Shown piece by piece: positions 23,060 through 34,182 of a DNA stretch of 49,381 bases (the first letter of the stretch is position 1; every line of letters starts with the position of its first letter). The stretch lies in NCBI GenBank assembly GCA_024364805.1, contig CM044513.1, positions 52,312,349-52,361,729 on the forward strand, written 5' to 3'. The DNA is from Euprymna scolopes (lineage: Eukaryota > Mollusca > Cephalopoda > Sepiida > Sepiolidae). The translations under genes were made by a program, and so were the position numbers. The notes under the pieces are model-generated. The model saw nothing but the letters and a program-made list of their open reading frames with translations. It was not told where the DNA came from and did not search any database.

Positions 23060-24235
23060 CAACCATATTTTGTCACTTTTGGATAACAGACCAGCGTATC
23101 GGAGATCCACAGTCGCGCAGATCAAGGAAATACGTTTTGTTCAGGAAATCCTCGTTTAGATTTAACCACAGATAAAGAGTAAGAGAAATTGTTGATATTG
23201 GTTGTATCCGGAACAGTGTTTTTTTTTTTAAGTTTGGCAAAATTATACCATAGCTTGAAACTCAGGCGAACACTTTCCATGAAAATAACCATATAAGAGA
23301 GACGCGGTAGCAAGGCCTCCACCGTAGGAAAGAGGTTGCAGGGAAAAGAAAGAAAGCATCGCTTACCAGGTTTCGAAGCCAGTTTTCAATACTGTCAAGG
23401 CATGGTAGAGTGTTCCGAGCAGCGCCTAACACTACCTGGCAATAGTACCCTATCTTAGGACGTACTTGTTTTTCATATAAGTAGTCGACTGCATCGGCAG
23501 CGAGAAATCTACTAGACGAGATAGAAGGAATCCCCCATTTCCCGGCAATCCTGGCAACGAACCTGGTGTATGTGTTCCATTTCAGATCAAGAAATAAGGT
23601 AAACCGCAGAAGCGTCCAAACATGATGCTTTCATAGGACGGGATCAATTCATTTCAATTGTGGGCGGATGGGGTCAGAGCGATTATAATCAAAAGGTATA
23701 AGATTGGTTTTAGACTAATTTAAATTAACCGATCATCTTTATTCCAATTGAATCTCGTGCTCAAGATTAGAATAGACAGAATCAGATTCTGTTGTCGAAA
23801 TATCTTAGAATATGATTTGGGATATCATTGGCGAAGAGCAGAAACTGAGTTGGGCTGAGATGAAAGCCCTGAGAGGCGATAACGTGGAAATTCTGAACTT
23901 CTGATTTCTGCTCATAAGCTAATACTCTTATAAACCTATCACCGGAGAGGCATTTAATAACTGAGAAGAAATTTCCGGCTATTACGAACGTAGAGACATT
24001 GTAAAGGCGATCTTTATGGCATACTATATCAAAAGCCATTGATATGTCAAAATCAATTGCCCAAGAATCTATGGCACCCTAACTCAATGTAATATTACAT
24101 TAAGCACATAAGCTCTAGATCTAGCAGAACTGCAACAATATTGCATAGTAGGTTATTTTTTCTGAGGTGGCGGGCACTGGTATAACACAGATTGCAGCTA
24201 CTTAACCATGACGGACGGCTTGGGATGCGTTTTCC
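23060..24235 (-). mobile_element. LINE fragment covering RT to near 3' end
   Basis: Minus-strand sequence aligns with the 25.6-29.6 kb copy from its CVMSKLLES region (near 24225) to its terminal FFLRTARLWNS region (near 23125). The open piece at 23782-24039 encodes MAFDIVCHKDRLYN, VIAGNFFSVIKCLSGDRFIR and LLFANDIPNHIL, the RT region between motifs A and B' and the start of the IND motif. The motif B' PQGS is altered to ASQG. Further on, AAPC-terminal stretches such as WNTYTRFVARIAGKWG are readable. Heavily mutated, so older than copies 1 and 2. Confidence 0.85.
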
Positions 24236-25595
24236 CTAATACAAGTAGAGTATCAAGTGTGTGATGCCTATTGTAGCAGATGATTATTCAACAATTTTCT
24301 GATCATTTAAGATCTTGAATATAGTGTATATAAACCCGCAGTTCTCGCGAATGTTTCGTAATCTAGAAGTTCAATTATCACGGATTTCACGCATTAAACA
24401 GTGCTGCATGTTAACAATAACACGGCAAATATTGTCTACCGATGTGAATTTTATCAGCTACGATATGGAGACAAAAATAACCGCAACGGGTATAATCAAT
24501 CTTGGTTAAATTGTACGAAAATTGTGGCAAGGTAACAGATCCATTTCATTAAGTATCCATCAAATGTTTATCGCATTAAATTGATCATATCTTTTGCAAT
24601 TCGCTTATGCTACACAAATGTGCCAAACAAAGCTGTAATTAAAATAACTGCAATTTAATAAAATGGAATTGTCAATTAAAATTAACCCTTAGTCTAACCC
24701 TGACCCACAAAAACCATGCATGGATCAGTTTTCCTCAGTAGAGAGGGGGGAAGATTGAGCAAAATAGAATATAATAAATACTAAATAAGAATGGTTTGTA
24801 TGAGGATGAATATATATTTAATGATATAAATAAGAAATGTTGCGTAAACGAGTCAGTTATAATATTTCATTAGTGTACAAATAAGGCAGGAGTCACAAAT
24901 CCTTTATTCCAATGACATGCTACAAAAAAAAGAAATATTAAATAAGTACGTTTATTCATAAATAATACTATATACGTCAATTTTTTTATTCCCGAAAATG
25001 TTAGTAATACATGATTTTTAAATCCGATCTACCATATTTTAGAAGGTTTCCGATAAGTTTGGATTATGTTTGGAATATAAAAGTTGTTTTCTAGAAAGCA
25101 AACATATTTTTACACGACGACATTGGAAACTCTCAATTTCAGCTAACTTTTTAAGTTAAATAAATTCATTTTGAAATCGGTTGAAAAAAAATATTAGTTT
25201 ACTGGTGCTATTTCAAAGACAGTTACAGTCATAAATATATAGCATATTGAATTAATTTTTCATAAAGCAACTCGTTTATACATAAACAGCCTAATTAGCT
25301 CCATAAACCGACAGTTTAGATACAAACCTGGCTTCGCACAATCAGAACAAACGAAATAGCGCCGTACATGAGTTTAACCGAACGCAACATACATAAAAGT
25401 ATTTTTTAAACAATTAGCGTTGTCGGCAGCTCCCGCTTCTCTCGCTTCTCTTTATTTGTCACTCAGTCCTCATTTTTTTAATGAGTGATTTTTCTGACAA
25501 AGGGAGAAGAAAATCTGTATTATAGGTTGGCAGTATTTTTCGTGAACAGTCGACAGAGATGGCGGAAATTTTCTGTTCTATATCTATCCTTGTAG
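24236..25595. other. AT-rich DNA with no recognised gene
   Basis: No open frame with a known motif. The part 25400-25595 directly upstream of the LINE is pyrimidine-rich and could hold LINE 5' sequence, but no second copy is available for comparison. Confidence 0.45.
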
Positions 25596-25945
25596 CCATG
25601 TCACTAGTAAGGGTGCTGGAGGTAAACGTTTTATCTGGGCTGACGTTATCCGCCTGATAGTCAGGGACCCGAACCTTGGATTAACCACTAAGGAGGCTGT
25701 CCTATCAGCAGGCGCAAAGTACTGGGGCTGCTGTATTGCCATTTGGTGAATCGATTCTGGACCATGCAGAAGTCTCTGGTGGGGACTCTCGATGCCATAC
25801 TAGTGGGTAATTGTTACGGCTTTACCTTATCATGTGCTCCCCCCAAAACAATTCTTCGTTACTTTTCTCTCTTTGTTTCCCCTCTCTTTCCTGCTCTAAG
25901 CAAATCTGACGACCTAGTCCATAAACTCCAAAATTCCATCATGAC

Positions 25946-26284
25946 ATGTTTAATAAAAAATACACGATTAAACCCGAATCTGCAACTTCCAACGTAGACC
26001 CCCACTACCATGTCTCCGTCTCCAACATCAGGGGTCTACGTTCTAATCTTCCAGAGGTTGAAGCCCAATTACAGGAGACTAAACCAGACCTTTTATTTTT
26101 AAGCGAAACTGGAATTGGACAGACTATTTCTCTAAATGAGTTCGTAATTAATGGATACTCTAACCTAACTTCCAAATCTGACCCCCAAGATAGCCATGGG
26201 CATGGAATATGTGCTTATATAAAATATGGCTTTCCATGTGGAAGGGACATCTCCAGAGAAGGTCCTAACTTACCCTATATGTGA
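25946..26284 (+). CDS. LINE endonuclease domain, N-terminal part
   Basis: Residues about 25-60 read VSVSNIRGLRSNLPEVEAQL then KPDLLFLSET, the first two conserved blocks of APE-like LINE endonucleases (N-x-R and the catalytic E of the LSET/LTET block). A later GHGICAYIKYG matches the G-G-V-x-x-Y-hydrophobic block. A stop ends the frame at 26282, but the same frame reads on after it through LYRAHYSG and HVCGDFNVHDVEW, the GDFN block near 26427-26460. Confidence 0.82.
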   Translation: MFNKKYTIKPESATSNVDPHYHVSVSNIRGLRSNLPEVEAQLQETKPDLLFLSETGIGQTISLNEFVINGYSNLTSKSDPQDSHGHGICAYIKYGFPCGRDISREGPNLPYM

Positions 26285-26480
26285 TTCCGAGTAGCACTAG
26301 GTCACATCACGGCATTTATATTTACTCTCTATCGCGCCCATTACAGCGGAGTTACTATCTTTAAAAGCATATCTGAGAAAATTGACCAAGTTTTATCAGC
26401 ATATCCTTCAGCTAACATTCACGTATGTGGAGACTTCAATGTTCACGATGTGGAATGGTTGACCCACTCAAACAAGACCG

Positions 26481-26894
26481 ATGATGAAGGGAGATTCTGT
26501 CATGATTTCTCCATTGCTGATTGCTCACGAACCCACCCTTGTGTCCCACAATGACGGCCAGTATGCAAGTCTCCTAGACCTTTTTCTCACAACTTGCCCT
26601 GAACTATGTTCAGTTTCCGCTCTGTCTCCTCTTGGATCTTCCGACCACTATGTTGTATCAATTAAGATAAAAATGAAATGTAATAAGTCCTCAGGCGTAC
26701 CTCGTCATCGTACAGTATATCGATACACTGTGGCTGACTGGGATAGTTTCCGTAGATTTATATCGGATCTTCCTCTGACTTCCATGTTTAAAAAGGATGA
26801 GTCGTCTATAGTATCAGACCTGACAGAATGGTTAATTGTAGGTATAGACAATTTCATACCCTCGAAAAAGTTCCAGCAAAAACCTAACAGCTAG
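26481..26894 (+). CDS. LINE endonuclease C-terminus and linker to RT
   Basis: This frame is shifted relative to the preceding endonuclease frame. It carries SLLDLFLTTCPE and PLGSSDHYVVS; the SDH at residues 54-56 is the last catalytic block of APE-type endonucleases. It continues into the linker TVADWDSFRRFISDLPLTS and LTEWLIVGIDNFIPSKK, which is where the truncated copy 1 begins to align. A stop at 26893 separates it from the RT frame. Confidence 0.82.
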   Translation: MMKGDSVMISPLLIAHEPTLVSHNDGQYASLLDLFLTTCPELCSVSALSPLGSSDHYVVSIKIKMKCNKSSGVPRHRTVYRYTVADWDSFRRFISDLPLTSMFKKDESSIVSDLTEWLIVGIDNFIPSKKFQQKPNS

Positions 26895-26972
26895 CCATGG
26901 TTCTCTCCAGAATGTGCTGCAGCTATTGCGCACCGAAATCACTTTCTCCACTGTTTCCAATGTAATAGATAT

Positions 26973-28427
26973 ATGGAAACTAAAGCCGTTTTCAGGACTG
27001 CCAGCAACCATTGTAAGAAAATAATAAAGAACGCAAGAGAGTTGTATGCTCCGTCCGTCAAGTCCACAGTAGCTGAGCAGCGGCTTGGTTTCCACCAGTT
27101 TTGGCAAATTGCGAACAGAATCCTGAACAGAAGCGTGTGCTCTATCCCAACTATCATCAATATACCTGAGTTAATCTCGTCAGCATCAGACAAAGTCAAA
27201 CTCTTTGCCAAGAATTTTGCAGACAATTCTACCCTTTGCGACCAAGGCCGCCAACCCCCACTATTTCCTCCTGTATCAGAAAACACACTATGTGATATAC
27301 AAATATCTGTATGTGATGTTGCCAAGCTAATCAAAAACCTTGATTCCAGTAAAGCAACCGGCCCTGACGGTATTCCAATTATAGTACTCAAAAAACTCCA
27401 ACCAGAACAAGCACCCATACATACAAAACTGTTTAAACGTTGTCTTAAAGAAAATTGCTTCCCATCATCCTGGAAAATCTCATCAATATGCCATGTATTT
27501 AAGAATTCAGGTGATCGTTCATCCCCCTCTCAGTACAGGCCAATAAGTCTCCTGTGCGTCATGAGTAAGTTGCTGGAATCTGTGTTAAATAGAGAAGTAA
27601 TCAACTATCTCAACAAAAATAACCTTCTTAGTGACACACAATATGGTTTCCGTTCTGCTAGATCTACAGCAGATGTGCTTATAGTTATATATCATAGGAT
27701 TAGCGAATCTCTCGACAGAGGCAAACTTTCCTGGGCAATTGCTCTTAACATATCAAAGGCCTTTGATAGGGTATGGCATAAAGGTTTACTTCACAAGATC
27801 TCCAGCTATGGTATAGCTGGACATTTCTTCTCAATTATTAAAACATTTCTCTCTGATAGGTTCATAAGAGTAGTGGTTGATGGGCAAAAACCAGAAGCTC
27901 ATAGTGTAAATGCTGGAGTCCCTCAGGTGTCCATCCTGGACCCAACTCTTTTCCTGATCTACATTAATGATCTTCTAAATCATATCCTTACATCATTCGT
28001 AGACATTTTTTCTGACGACACTACCATCTATGGTAGCACATCTAAGATAGTAAACGACGAAGTTCTCTCCGATTCTCTCTCCTCTGATCTTGAGCACGTG
28101 CTACAATGGAGAAAGGAGTGGCTGGTTACTTTTAATGCATCTAAAACCAAGCTTCTATCTTTACATCATAAACGTTCTGATCCCCATCTGGCATCAATTA
28201 AAATGAATTGCTCTCGTCTTGGGGAGGTCTCAAGTTTTGACAGGCTTCTGGGCTTGACCGTTACTCCTGATATTAAATGGAGTACGTACATCAAATCTGT
28301 TGCCAGGGCCGCTGGAAAAATCGGCGGATCCTTCTATGGTTCCAGTAGATATCTCACTGCTTATGAAATTATCTATCTATATAGGAGCCAGATACGTCCA
28401 AGGATGGAATACTGTTGCCACATATAG
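26973..28427 (+). CDS. LINE reverse transcriptase (inactive)
   Basis: This 484-codon frame begins inside the LINE protein and covers the RT. In order: SSKATGPDGIPIIVLKKL (125-142), SQYRPISLLCVMSKLLES (186-203), DTQYGFRSARSTADVL (221-236), motif A ALNISKAFDRVWHKGLL (257-273) with the catalytic Asp changed to Asn at residue 259, motif B' GVPQVSILDPTLFLIYINDL (315-334) with the usual PQGSILGP altered at two Gly, and motif C FSDDTTIYG (346-354) with both Asp kept. The end, SQIRPRMEYCCHI, is the post-RT region. Loss of the motif A Asp alone should abolish activity. Family assignment (jockey versus CR1 group) is by overall look and needs a phylogeny. Confidence 0.93.
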   Translation: METKAVFRTASNHCKKIIKNARELYAPSVKSTVAEQRLGFHQFWQIANRILNRSVCSIPTIINIPELISSASDKVKLFAKNFADNSTLCDQGRQPPLFPPVSENTLCDIQISVCDVAKLIKNLDSSKATGPDGIPIIVLKKLQPEQAPIHTKLFKRCLKENCFPSSWKISSICHVFKNSGDRSSPSQYRPISLLCVMSKLLESVLNREVINYLNKNNLLSDTQYGFRSARSTADVLIVIYHRISESLDRGKLSWAIALNISKAFDRVWHKGLLHKISSYGIAGHFFSIIKTFLSDRFIRVVVDGQKPEAHSVNAGVPQVSILDPTLFLIYINDLLNHILTSFVDIFSDDTTIYGSTSKIVNDEVLSDSLSSDLEHVLQWRKEWLVTFNASKTKLLSLHHKRSDPHLASIKMNCSRLGEVSSFDRLLGLTVTPDIKWSTYIKSVARAAGKIGGSFYGSSRYLTAYEIIYLYRSQIRPRMEYCCHI

Positions 28428-28560
28428 GCAGGAGCTGCTAGAAAAGTCTTGTCCTGCCTTGATAGAGTTCAAAATAGACTTCGTGGCCTGGTGGGAGATG
28501 TCCTTTTCTCTTCGCTGCAACCTCTATCTAACAGAAAAGATGTTGCGAGTTTGTCTCTGC

Positions 28561-29163
28561 GGGTTTGTATTACTGTACACATAGATTCGAAAAAGTTGTC
28601 AAAAAAATATGTAACAAATAAATGTTATCAAAGGCAAGATAATTACTTTTCTGCCAAACTGGATATATATTTTTTGTGTTTTTATTCAATGTAACATATT
28701 TATTCAGCTTTAAAAACATACAGTGTTTACCGATGCATTCGAAAATTCAAGGTGGCGTCTCACACCCTCTTTAACACCGTAAGTATTGAAAAAGGTGTTA
28801 TAAATAAAAAAAAAACCTATACAAAATACTATTAAAAACCCGCCGAATATATGTCAACCTATGTCACGGTAACATATATTGAGCGAGTTTTTAACAGTCT
28901 TTTATCCTATTTTTTATTTATAACATCTTTTCCCACACTTACCGTGTTAAAGAGAGAATAAGACATCATCTTGAATGTTCCAATACATCGGTAAACACTG
29001 TATGGTTTTCGAGCTGAATAAACATGTTACATTGAATAAAAACACGAAAAATATATCCAGTTTTGTAGAAAAGTGACTTATCTTGCCTTTGATAACATTT
29101 ATTTGTTATATATTTGTTTTTTGACAACTTTTTTCGAATCTATGTGTGCAGTAATACACACCC
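28561..29163. mobile_element. 603-bp hairpin MITE inserted in LINE, 8-bp TSD
   Basis: The element is almost one complete palindrome. The left end reads GGGTTTGTATTACTGTACAC and the right end, on the minus strand, reads GGGTGTGTATTACTGCACAC. The arms stay alignable for about 290 bases to a centre near 28862, with long shared blocks such as AACAAATAAATGTTATCAAA and CAGTGTTTACCGATG. The 8-bp GTCTCTGC occurs at 28553-28560 and again at 29164-29171; in uninterrupted LINE copies it is present once, so this is the target duplication. An 8-bp duplication fits hAT, Mutator-like or Merlin-type elements; long arms with a leading G favour Mutator-like. No transposase is encoded. Confidence 0.92.
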
Positions 29164-29577
29164 GTCTCTGCTTTATCGTTATTTTCATGGAAAGTGTTCA
29201 ACTGAGCTTCAATCTATGGTCCCCCCTCGCCAACTTTCACAAGAAACACTAGACTAGCTGAAAACATTATCAATAAGTTTCCCCACTCTTTATCTGTACC
29301 TTAACCTAAACATAGATTCCATGATCAAAGCTTCTTTCTTAGAACTGCACGCCTGTGGAATTGTCTTCCGTTTTCCTGCTTTCCAGCTGTCTATAATATG
29401 GTTTTCTTCAAGTCCAACGTGAACAAGTTTCTGATGAGTCGTTCCACTTAAGTTAACAAACCGAACCTCCATTACTAATGATTACTATATTGCCCTTTTG
29501 ACTACTCTACACTCTTTAACTATTATCCTTGAGTGGCCTATCGGCCTTGATAAGTGGTGACGCCTATGTAAAAAAGA

Positions 29578-30702
29578 ATCAAAACATTATTATATATTAA
29601 TTTATGTATTTTTGGCTAGTGTAAGAATAAGAATTAATTTAGATACTCCTGTGTAATGCTTATTAAATTAGAATATTAATTTACTTTTTTGTCTCGATTC
29701 ATTGTTAAACGTGTTGTAACAATTAATTACATTCATCCTTTGAAAAAGTGTAAAAGTGCATTTTGAGTGCGAAATTAATCAATTAAAATCTTTGATTACA
29801 CTGACAATTTAATCATTGAAAAACTAAGCAAAGAATATTAGAATACGGAATCATGTTCCTTTCCTTGTTTGTATTTTTTTATATTTTTGTTTCAATATAG
29901 TCCAGCCGCAAAGGTGTAGGTTAATTGTTATTAAAAATACTATTTTTTAAAATTATTTTTTTCTTATTGAACCTGTAATTTCAATTTTTGCATTTACTTT
30001 TTAGTTTCAGCATTATAAAAAAAATCTCACATTGATGTTTCCACCATTATTCGTTTAAGAAAAATATTAAAATATTACATTATACATTTTTGTGAGAAAT
30101 GTTATTATAAAAATCATATTCAATATTTTTTCGATTATATATTTTCTGGTGAAAATATTGAGAAAACTGTTATTAATTCAATGACCATATTGATAGTTAA
30201 AACAACTCATTATTTCTTTCAGTTATATTGATTTCATTAAAACGGATTTTAGAAGCTCTTTTTCTTAATGTTTCTGGAGTGTAACCTTTTAATTATGACC
30301 AATTGTCTACTATTATCATAAAAACACACAATAGCATGCCATTTTAAGTAATTAAACTGTAATTTTTACAAAAGTTGTATTTTATTTACGAAATATAATA
30401 TCTTACAACTAAAATTCTTTAAAATGGATCATTAAATTTGTGAATTATATTTTAGAAAAAAATCTGATTGATTTCCTAGATTTTGTTTAATTTGTAAATA
30501 AAAGGTAAAAATGGTTAAGCATTTTAGAGTGCGACTATTAATTTTGAAGGCGCACAAATATTCTAATTAAACCTCATGTAAAAATTTGACTAAAAAATAG
30601 ACTTGGTTTCTTCACTCACGGCGAAACCACAAAAGTAGAATGAAAACTAGCGAAAAATAACGGTATTTACATTTTTAATGGATATATAAGAAATATATAT
30701 TT
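29578..30702. other. Very AT-rich DNA with no recognised gene
   Basis: Long runs of A and T with no notable open frame or element end. Confidence 0.6.
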
Positions 30703-31136
30703 TTTTTAACCTCGGGGTCACCACTTATCAAAGCCCGAATGCCAATCAGGGATAAGGGTTATTGCGTGTACAGTAATCAATGAGATAGTATTGTAGTAAT
30801 CATTAGTATTGTTTTTTTTTATAGAGTGTCTTACTTAAGGGGGCGGTTTGTCAGGAGTTTTTTATATTGGGCTTGAAGACGTCATAGTTGTAGTCAGGTG
30901 GGAAACAGGTAAGCGGCAGAGAGTTCCACTGGCGTGCAGTTCTAGGGAAAAAGCTTTGCTCATGGAATCTACGTTTGGATTTAGGCACAGATAAAGAGTG
31001 GGGAAAATTATTGACAGTAGTTTCAGCAGACGGGTGTTTCTCATGAAAGATTGGTGAGGGAGGACGAGAGATTGGAGCTCAGACGGTCACCTGCAATGGA
31101 AATAGCGATAAAACAAATACAGTCTTGCAACGTCTT
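30703..31136 (-). mobile_element. LINE 3' end fragment
   Basis: On the minus strand the sequence matches the last ~430 bp of the family, from the TTGTTTTATCGCTATTTC region through CGTAGATTCCATGAGCAAAG and TGCACGCCAGTGGAACTCTC to the tail GATTGGCATTCGGGC, TTTGATAAGTGGTGACC and an A-rich end at about 30703-30712. The 60-codon frame 30862-31044 is an out-of-frame by-product. It is one of the better preserved 3' ends and is a severely 5'-truncated copy. Confidence 0.85.
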
Positions 31137-31139
31137 AAC

Positions 31140-31882
31140 CTAACGTGTAACTTAACTGTTAAATATGCTATTGACCTCAATATTATTTTTCTCCGTTATT
31201 GCTTCGAGGTGTCTTTAGTAAGATGCCATATGTTTTATATGGGCACATTTATTGAGTATACCCACGTGAAACTTGTATCCCATTCGTAGTAAATTCCTCC
31301 GTCTGCAATGCACTAATTGTTCCGTGTAAACTACTTCTGGATGTCAATGACCATCGTCACAGTCTCATTCTATATATTGAGTTGTCTCATAACAAAAGCT
31401 AAAATCTGGAAAATAGAGAGTGTGATGAACTGTCCTGATGCCTATTTTGGTCAAATAACTTTTCAAAAGTATTTTGTAGACTGATGCTTCGCGCAAATCT
31501 TCTGCATCTTTAGTTCCTCGTGAATAATTGTGTGTACAGTTCCCACACTGACATCAAACTGTGCACTTCTTTTCTCTATAGACACGCGACGGTCTTTATC
31601 GATGGAATTCTTTGTTTGACCCATTAACTATTGTATTGTGCCTTTCTTACTTCTCCAACACATGTGATCACCTCTCACAGACTTCCTGTCTTCTATGAAT
31701 CTTTGGTACAACTCAAAAATCTGATGACCGATAAATGCAAAGTAATCTAAAAGCAGTCTGAAGCATTCCATGGTTTTTCTGTGGCATCTTTCCAGGTTTG
31801 AACCAGAATTTTTTTGCATATTGTTTTTCCTTGTCCCATCACGTCCAGAGTGCATTTTTGTTAAATTTAGTAGGTGTGTCAA
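31140..31882 (-). pseudogene. Decayed mariner-type transposase
   Basis: On the minus strand, 31628-31882 includes FELYQRFIEDRKSVRGDHM, which matches the mariner FxxHxRFKxGRxSVEDD motif. The next bases (about 31500-31625) give DRRVSIEK and DVSVGTVHTIIHEELKMQK, the second helix-turn-helix. A little further, HTLYFPDFSFC looks like the HPPYSPDLAPCDFFLF region. The catalytic centre between them is absent and several frames are used, so this is a deletion derivative or heavily decayed copy. It is a different lineage from the 3616-4790 mariner. Terminal repeats were not found. Confidence 0.68.
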
Positions 31883-31889
31883 TCTGGCT

Positions 31890-32590
31890 TTAGTAAGCTG
31901 TGTTCCAATTCATGCTGCACCTGTTCATTAAAAACTTAAAATTATCAAAATTTCCCAAGGTATCAGAAGACTATAGCAGTGATATACTGAATTTTCAAGA
32001 GTCTACCACAATTGTAAATGCATGCACAAACATTTTTGGAAACTTATTTAAAACACTTCATTTATCAAGTCACATACCATATGAACAGTTTAGGCAAAGA
32101 TGTATATACTCTCAATGTTAGTCGTGAATGTAATCCAATTACCAAGCATAGGCATGCATTTCAATGATTTAACATTTAAGATTAAAATAAAGTGGATGAA
32201 CTACTTTATTAACTCCGCATCTGAAATTGGAAATTGCATACATGGGTTGAAAAATCGCTCAAATTATTTCTAGCTGTAATTTTCAGTAATCTAATTTAGT
32301 TGCTGTGTATTTATTGTTAAGTATTGTTTTCGATTGCAACAAAAAGTATAGTTGGTTTATGATTTAAAATAAAAATATCAAAAATTCTATTTAAACTAAA
32401 AGACAGTTTGTTTTATAACTTGTTGAATAGTATTTCTTATAACAAATATTCACCCTATTATATGAATATAAAGATATTTTGAAGTTATCATTTCTTAGCA
32501 TATGGTAGAACGAAAAAAGAGTCGCCTTCAAGAAAACAACACTACAGCCTAATTTTAAAACATTTTAAAAATAATTCTTATAACTTGATT
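31890..32590. other. AT-rich DNA with no recognised gene
   Basis: One plus-strand frame (31900-32121, 73 codons) has no known motif. Nothing else is visible. Confidence 0.5.
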
Positions 32591-32599
32591 ATGTAGTAA

Positions 32600-32830
32600 A
32601 GTTAACATATATTCAACGTAGCCGCCTTCAGCCTCAATCATGGATAATGGCAGAGAACTGGGAACATGTCTTTTACACAAGCGTCAGCGAGCGCTCGTCG
32701 AATACTAGGCGTACGGCGTCAATCAGACTGGCTTTGTTGTTGTATTATGGCATATTGTTTCTCGATGTATGGCCAACCGAAGTAATTCAGCAGGTTCAGG
32801 TCGGGGAAGAGAAAGAGACAAAGTCGTAGC
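32600..32830 (-). pseudogene. Tc1/mariner-superfamily transposase, C-terminal remnant
   Basis: On the minus strand, SPDLNLLNYFGWPYIEKQ corresponds to the SPDLNPLDYFVWGYIER block that carries the last catalytic acidic residue. About 60 codons later, in another frame, MIEAEGGYVEYM matches the conserved GGYIE C-terminus. The block is flanked upstream on the minus strand by GC-richer sequence (32830-32960) that I could not assign. The last catalytic residue appears as Asn. The rest of the transposon is not recognisable. Confidence 0.68.
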
Positions 32831-34182
32831 AATCTCTCTGAAGACAAGCCTGGGTCTGGTTACACTTGTGGGTCGGCACCGAGCAATGTTGCCCAACCCA
32901 AGATCTGCCAGCGGACAGCTGATTGCAGCAGGGTATGGCAACACGATTCAGCACATCCAGGTTTATTTTGGTGCTTACTTTAAAACTGAATTCGAAAATT
33001 TGAGGTGGAATGATTTAGCTACACTTGAAACAATACTAAATACTATAAACCTGCCCATAAACTTGTTTTTCATAACCCTGGACACGCCTCTATTATGCCG
33101 GGCAATCCAGCAATGCATTTTGAAGTTGCTGGTAATGGTTTTGTTGTAATAAGTTGAATCGGTATAGATCAGGAGTTGGCGCATCTCCAATATAGCTCGG
33201 TGAACATCGTGTCACTTTCTCATATGATAGAAGGTTCCTATCTCTCTTAGGATTGGTACACAATTGGTCGACAAGTAGATTGTCGCAACTTAAAAGAAAA
33301 CCGTTTTTCATCAAATAGAAACGGAATCATGGCGTTTTTTCTAGGGCGACAAGTTTATCGTAAAAAACTGTAGATTGGAAATAATACGATCTGCTTACTG
33401 TTAAGCGCAAACTGCAATTGGGCACCATGTTATAGCCATACTTTTTTATTTTAAATAATGAAATCAATTTCAATCAATAAAATTTTCTATCTAAACCAAA
33501 AATGTAAAATTCCGAGTGATTCCTGACCTGTCCCGTATATTTTATGAATACAATGTCAAATTATATTACAAGACAATAGGCGTTATGAAAATCGAACACT
33601 TGTATTAATAATTTAAAACATATATATACATGTTATTTTTATTATTGATTTTTGGAAACTAAGAAGAGATATTTTTCTTTCCTTATTTAAGGCAAGGGCT
33701 TTTAACATTTCACTTAAAGAAAGCACTTTACGGCTTAACTTCGGCATTATCCGATTTGCTAACATCAGAAGTCTTCTGCCTTTAGACTAGTATTAAGTCA
33801 ATCTCAAAAATTGTTGATTTCAAGATTTGACCACAGGTAATATAATACAGTCAAAAGTTGGGTGCGAATTAGAAAAAAAAATGTGATAAATTCAGTACAG
33901 TGTAGCTTAGTATAAGAACAGTGTTTGTTTTGTTTTAAATTTGATTAGTTTTCTCTCGTATATTATGTATAATAGATGTTTCTTGAATCTTCAGCGTGCG
34001 TACTGCTCTTTAGCAGACTCAGCCGGTCGAGTTTCCATAATCACTGGTAGGAGGCAGTAGAAATGTGTATTTATTCTCTGGCACGTGATATGTGAAAAAC
34101 GATTATAAACGTGTTACTCAATAGCTGATATGCATGAATAATTTAGTTCTTCCTTCTTGCAATCTCATAATACATATATGCT
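32831..34182. other. Unassigned DNA
   Basis: The plus frame 32769-33149 (126 codons) overlaps the transposase remnant antisense and has no motif I know; its first third is GC-richer and may belong to the decayed transposon. The rest is AT-rich without recognisable features. Confidence 0.4.

Larger units (their letters stand above)
25596..29577 (+). mobile_element. APE-type LINE (jockey/CR1-like), longest copy
   Basis: Plus-strand element with an apurinic-endonuclease-like domain (about 25946-26700), RT (26973-28427), C-terminal region and the family 3' tail GAGTGGCCTATCGGCC...TTGATAAGTGGTGAC with a short A-run at about 29571. A 603-bp hairpin MITE interrupts it at 28561-29163. Excluding that insertion it is about 3.4 kb. 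The 5' boundary is uncertain; an open stretch at about 25604-25740 (with KRFIWADVIRLIVRDPNLG) may be part of the 5' region. It is broken by stops and frame changes and by RT motif changes. Confidence 0.88.

Noticed and set aside
26939-27418. 159-codon minus-strand frame
   Set aside because: It is antisense to the LINE reverse transcriptase and has no motif of its own.
32769-33149. 126-codon plus-strand frame beginning MANRSNSAGSGRGRERD
   Set aside because: Its first part is antisense to the transposase remnant with the SPDLN motif; the rest has no recognised motif.
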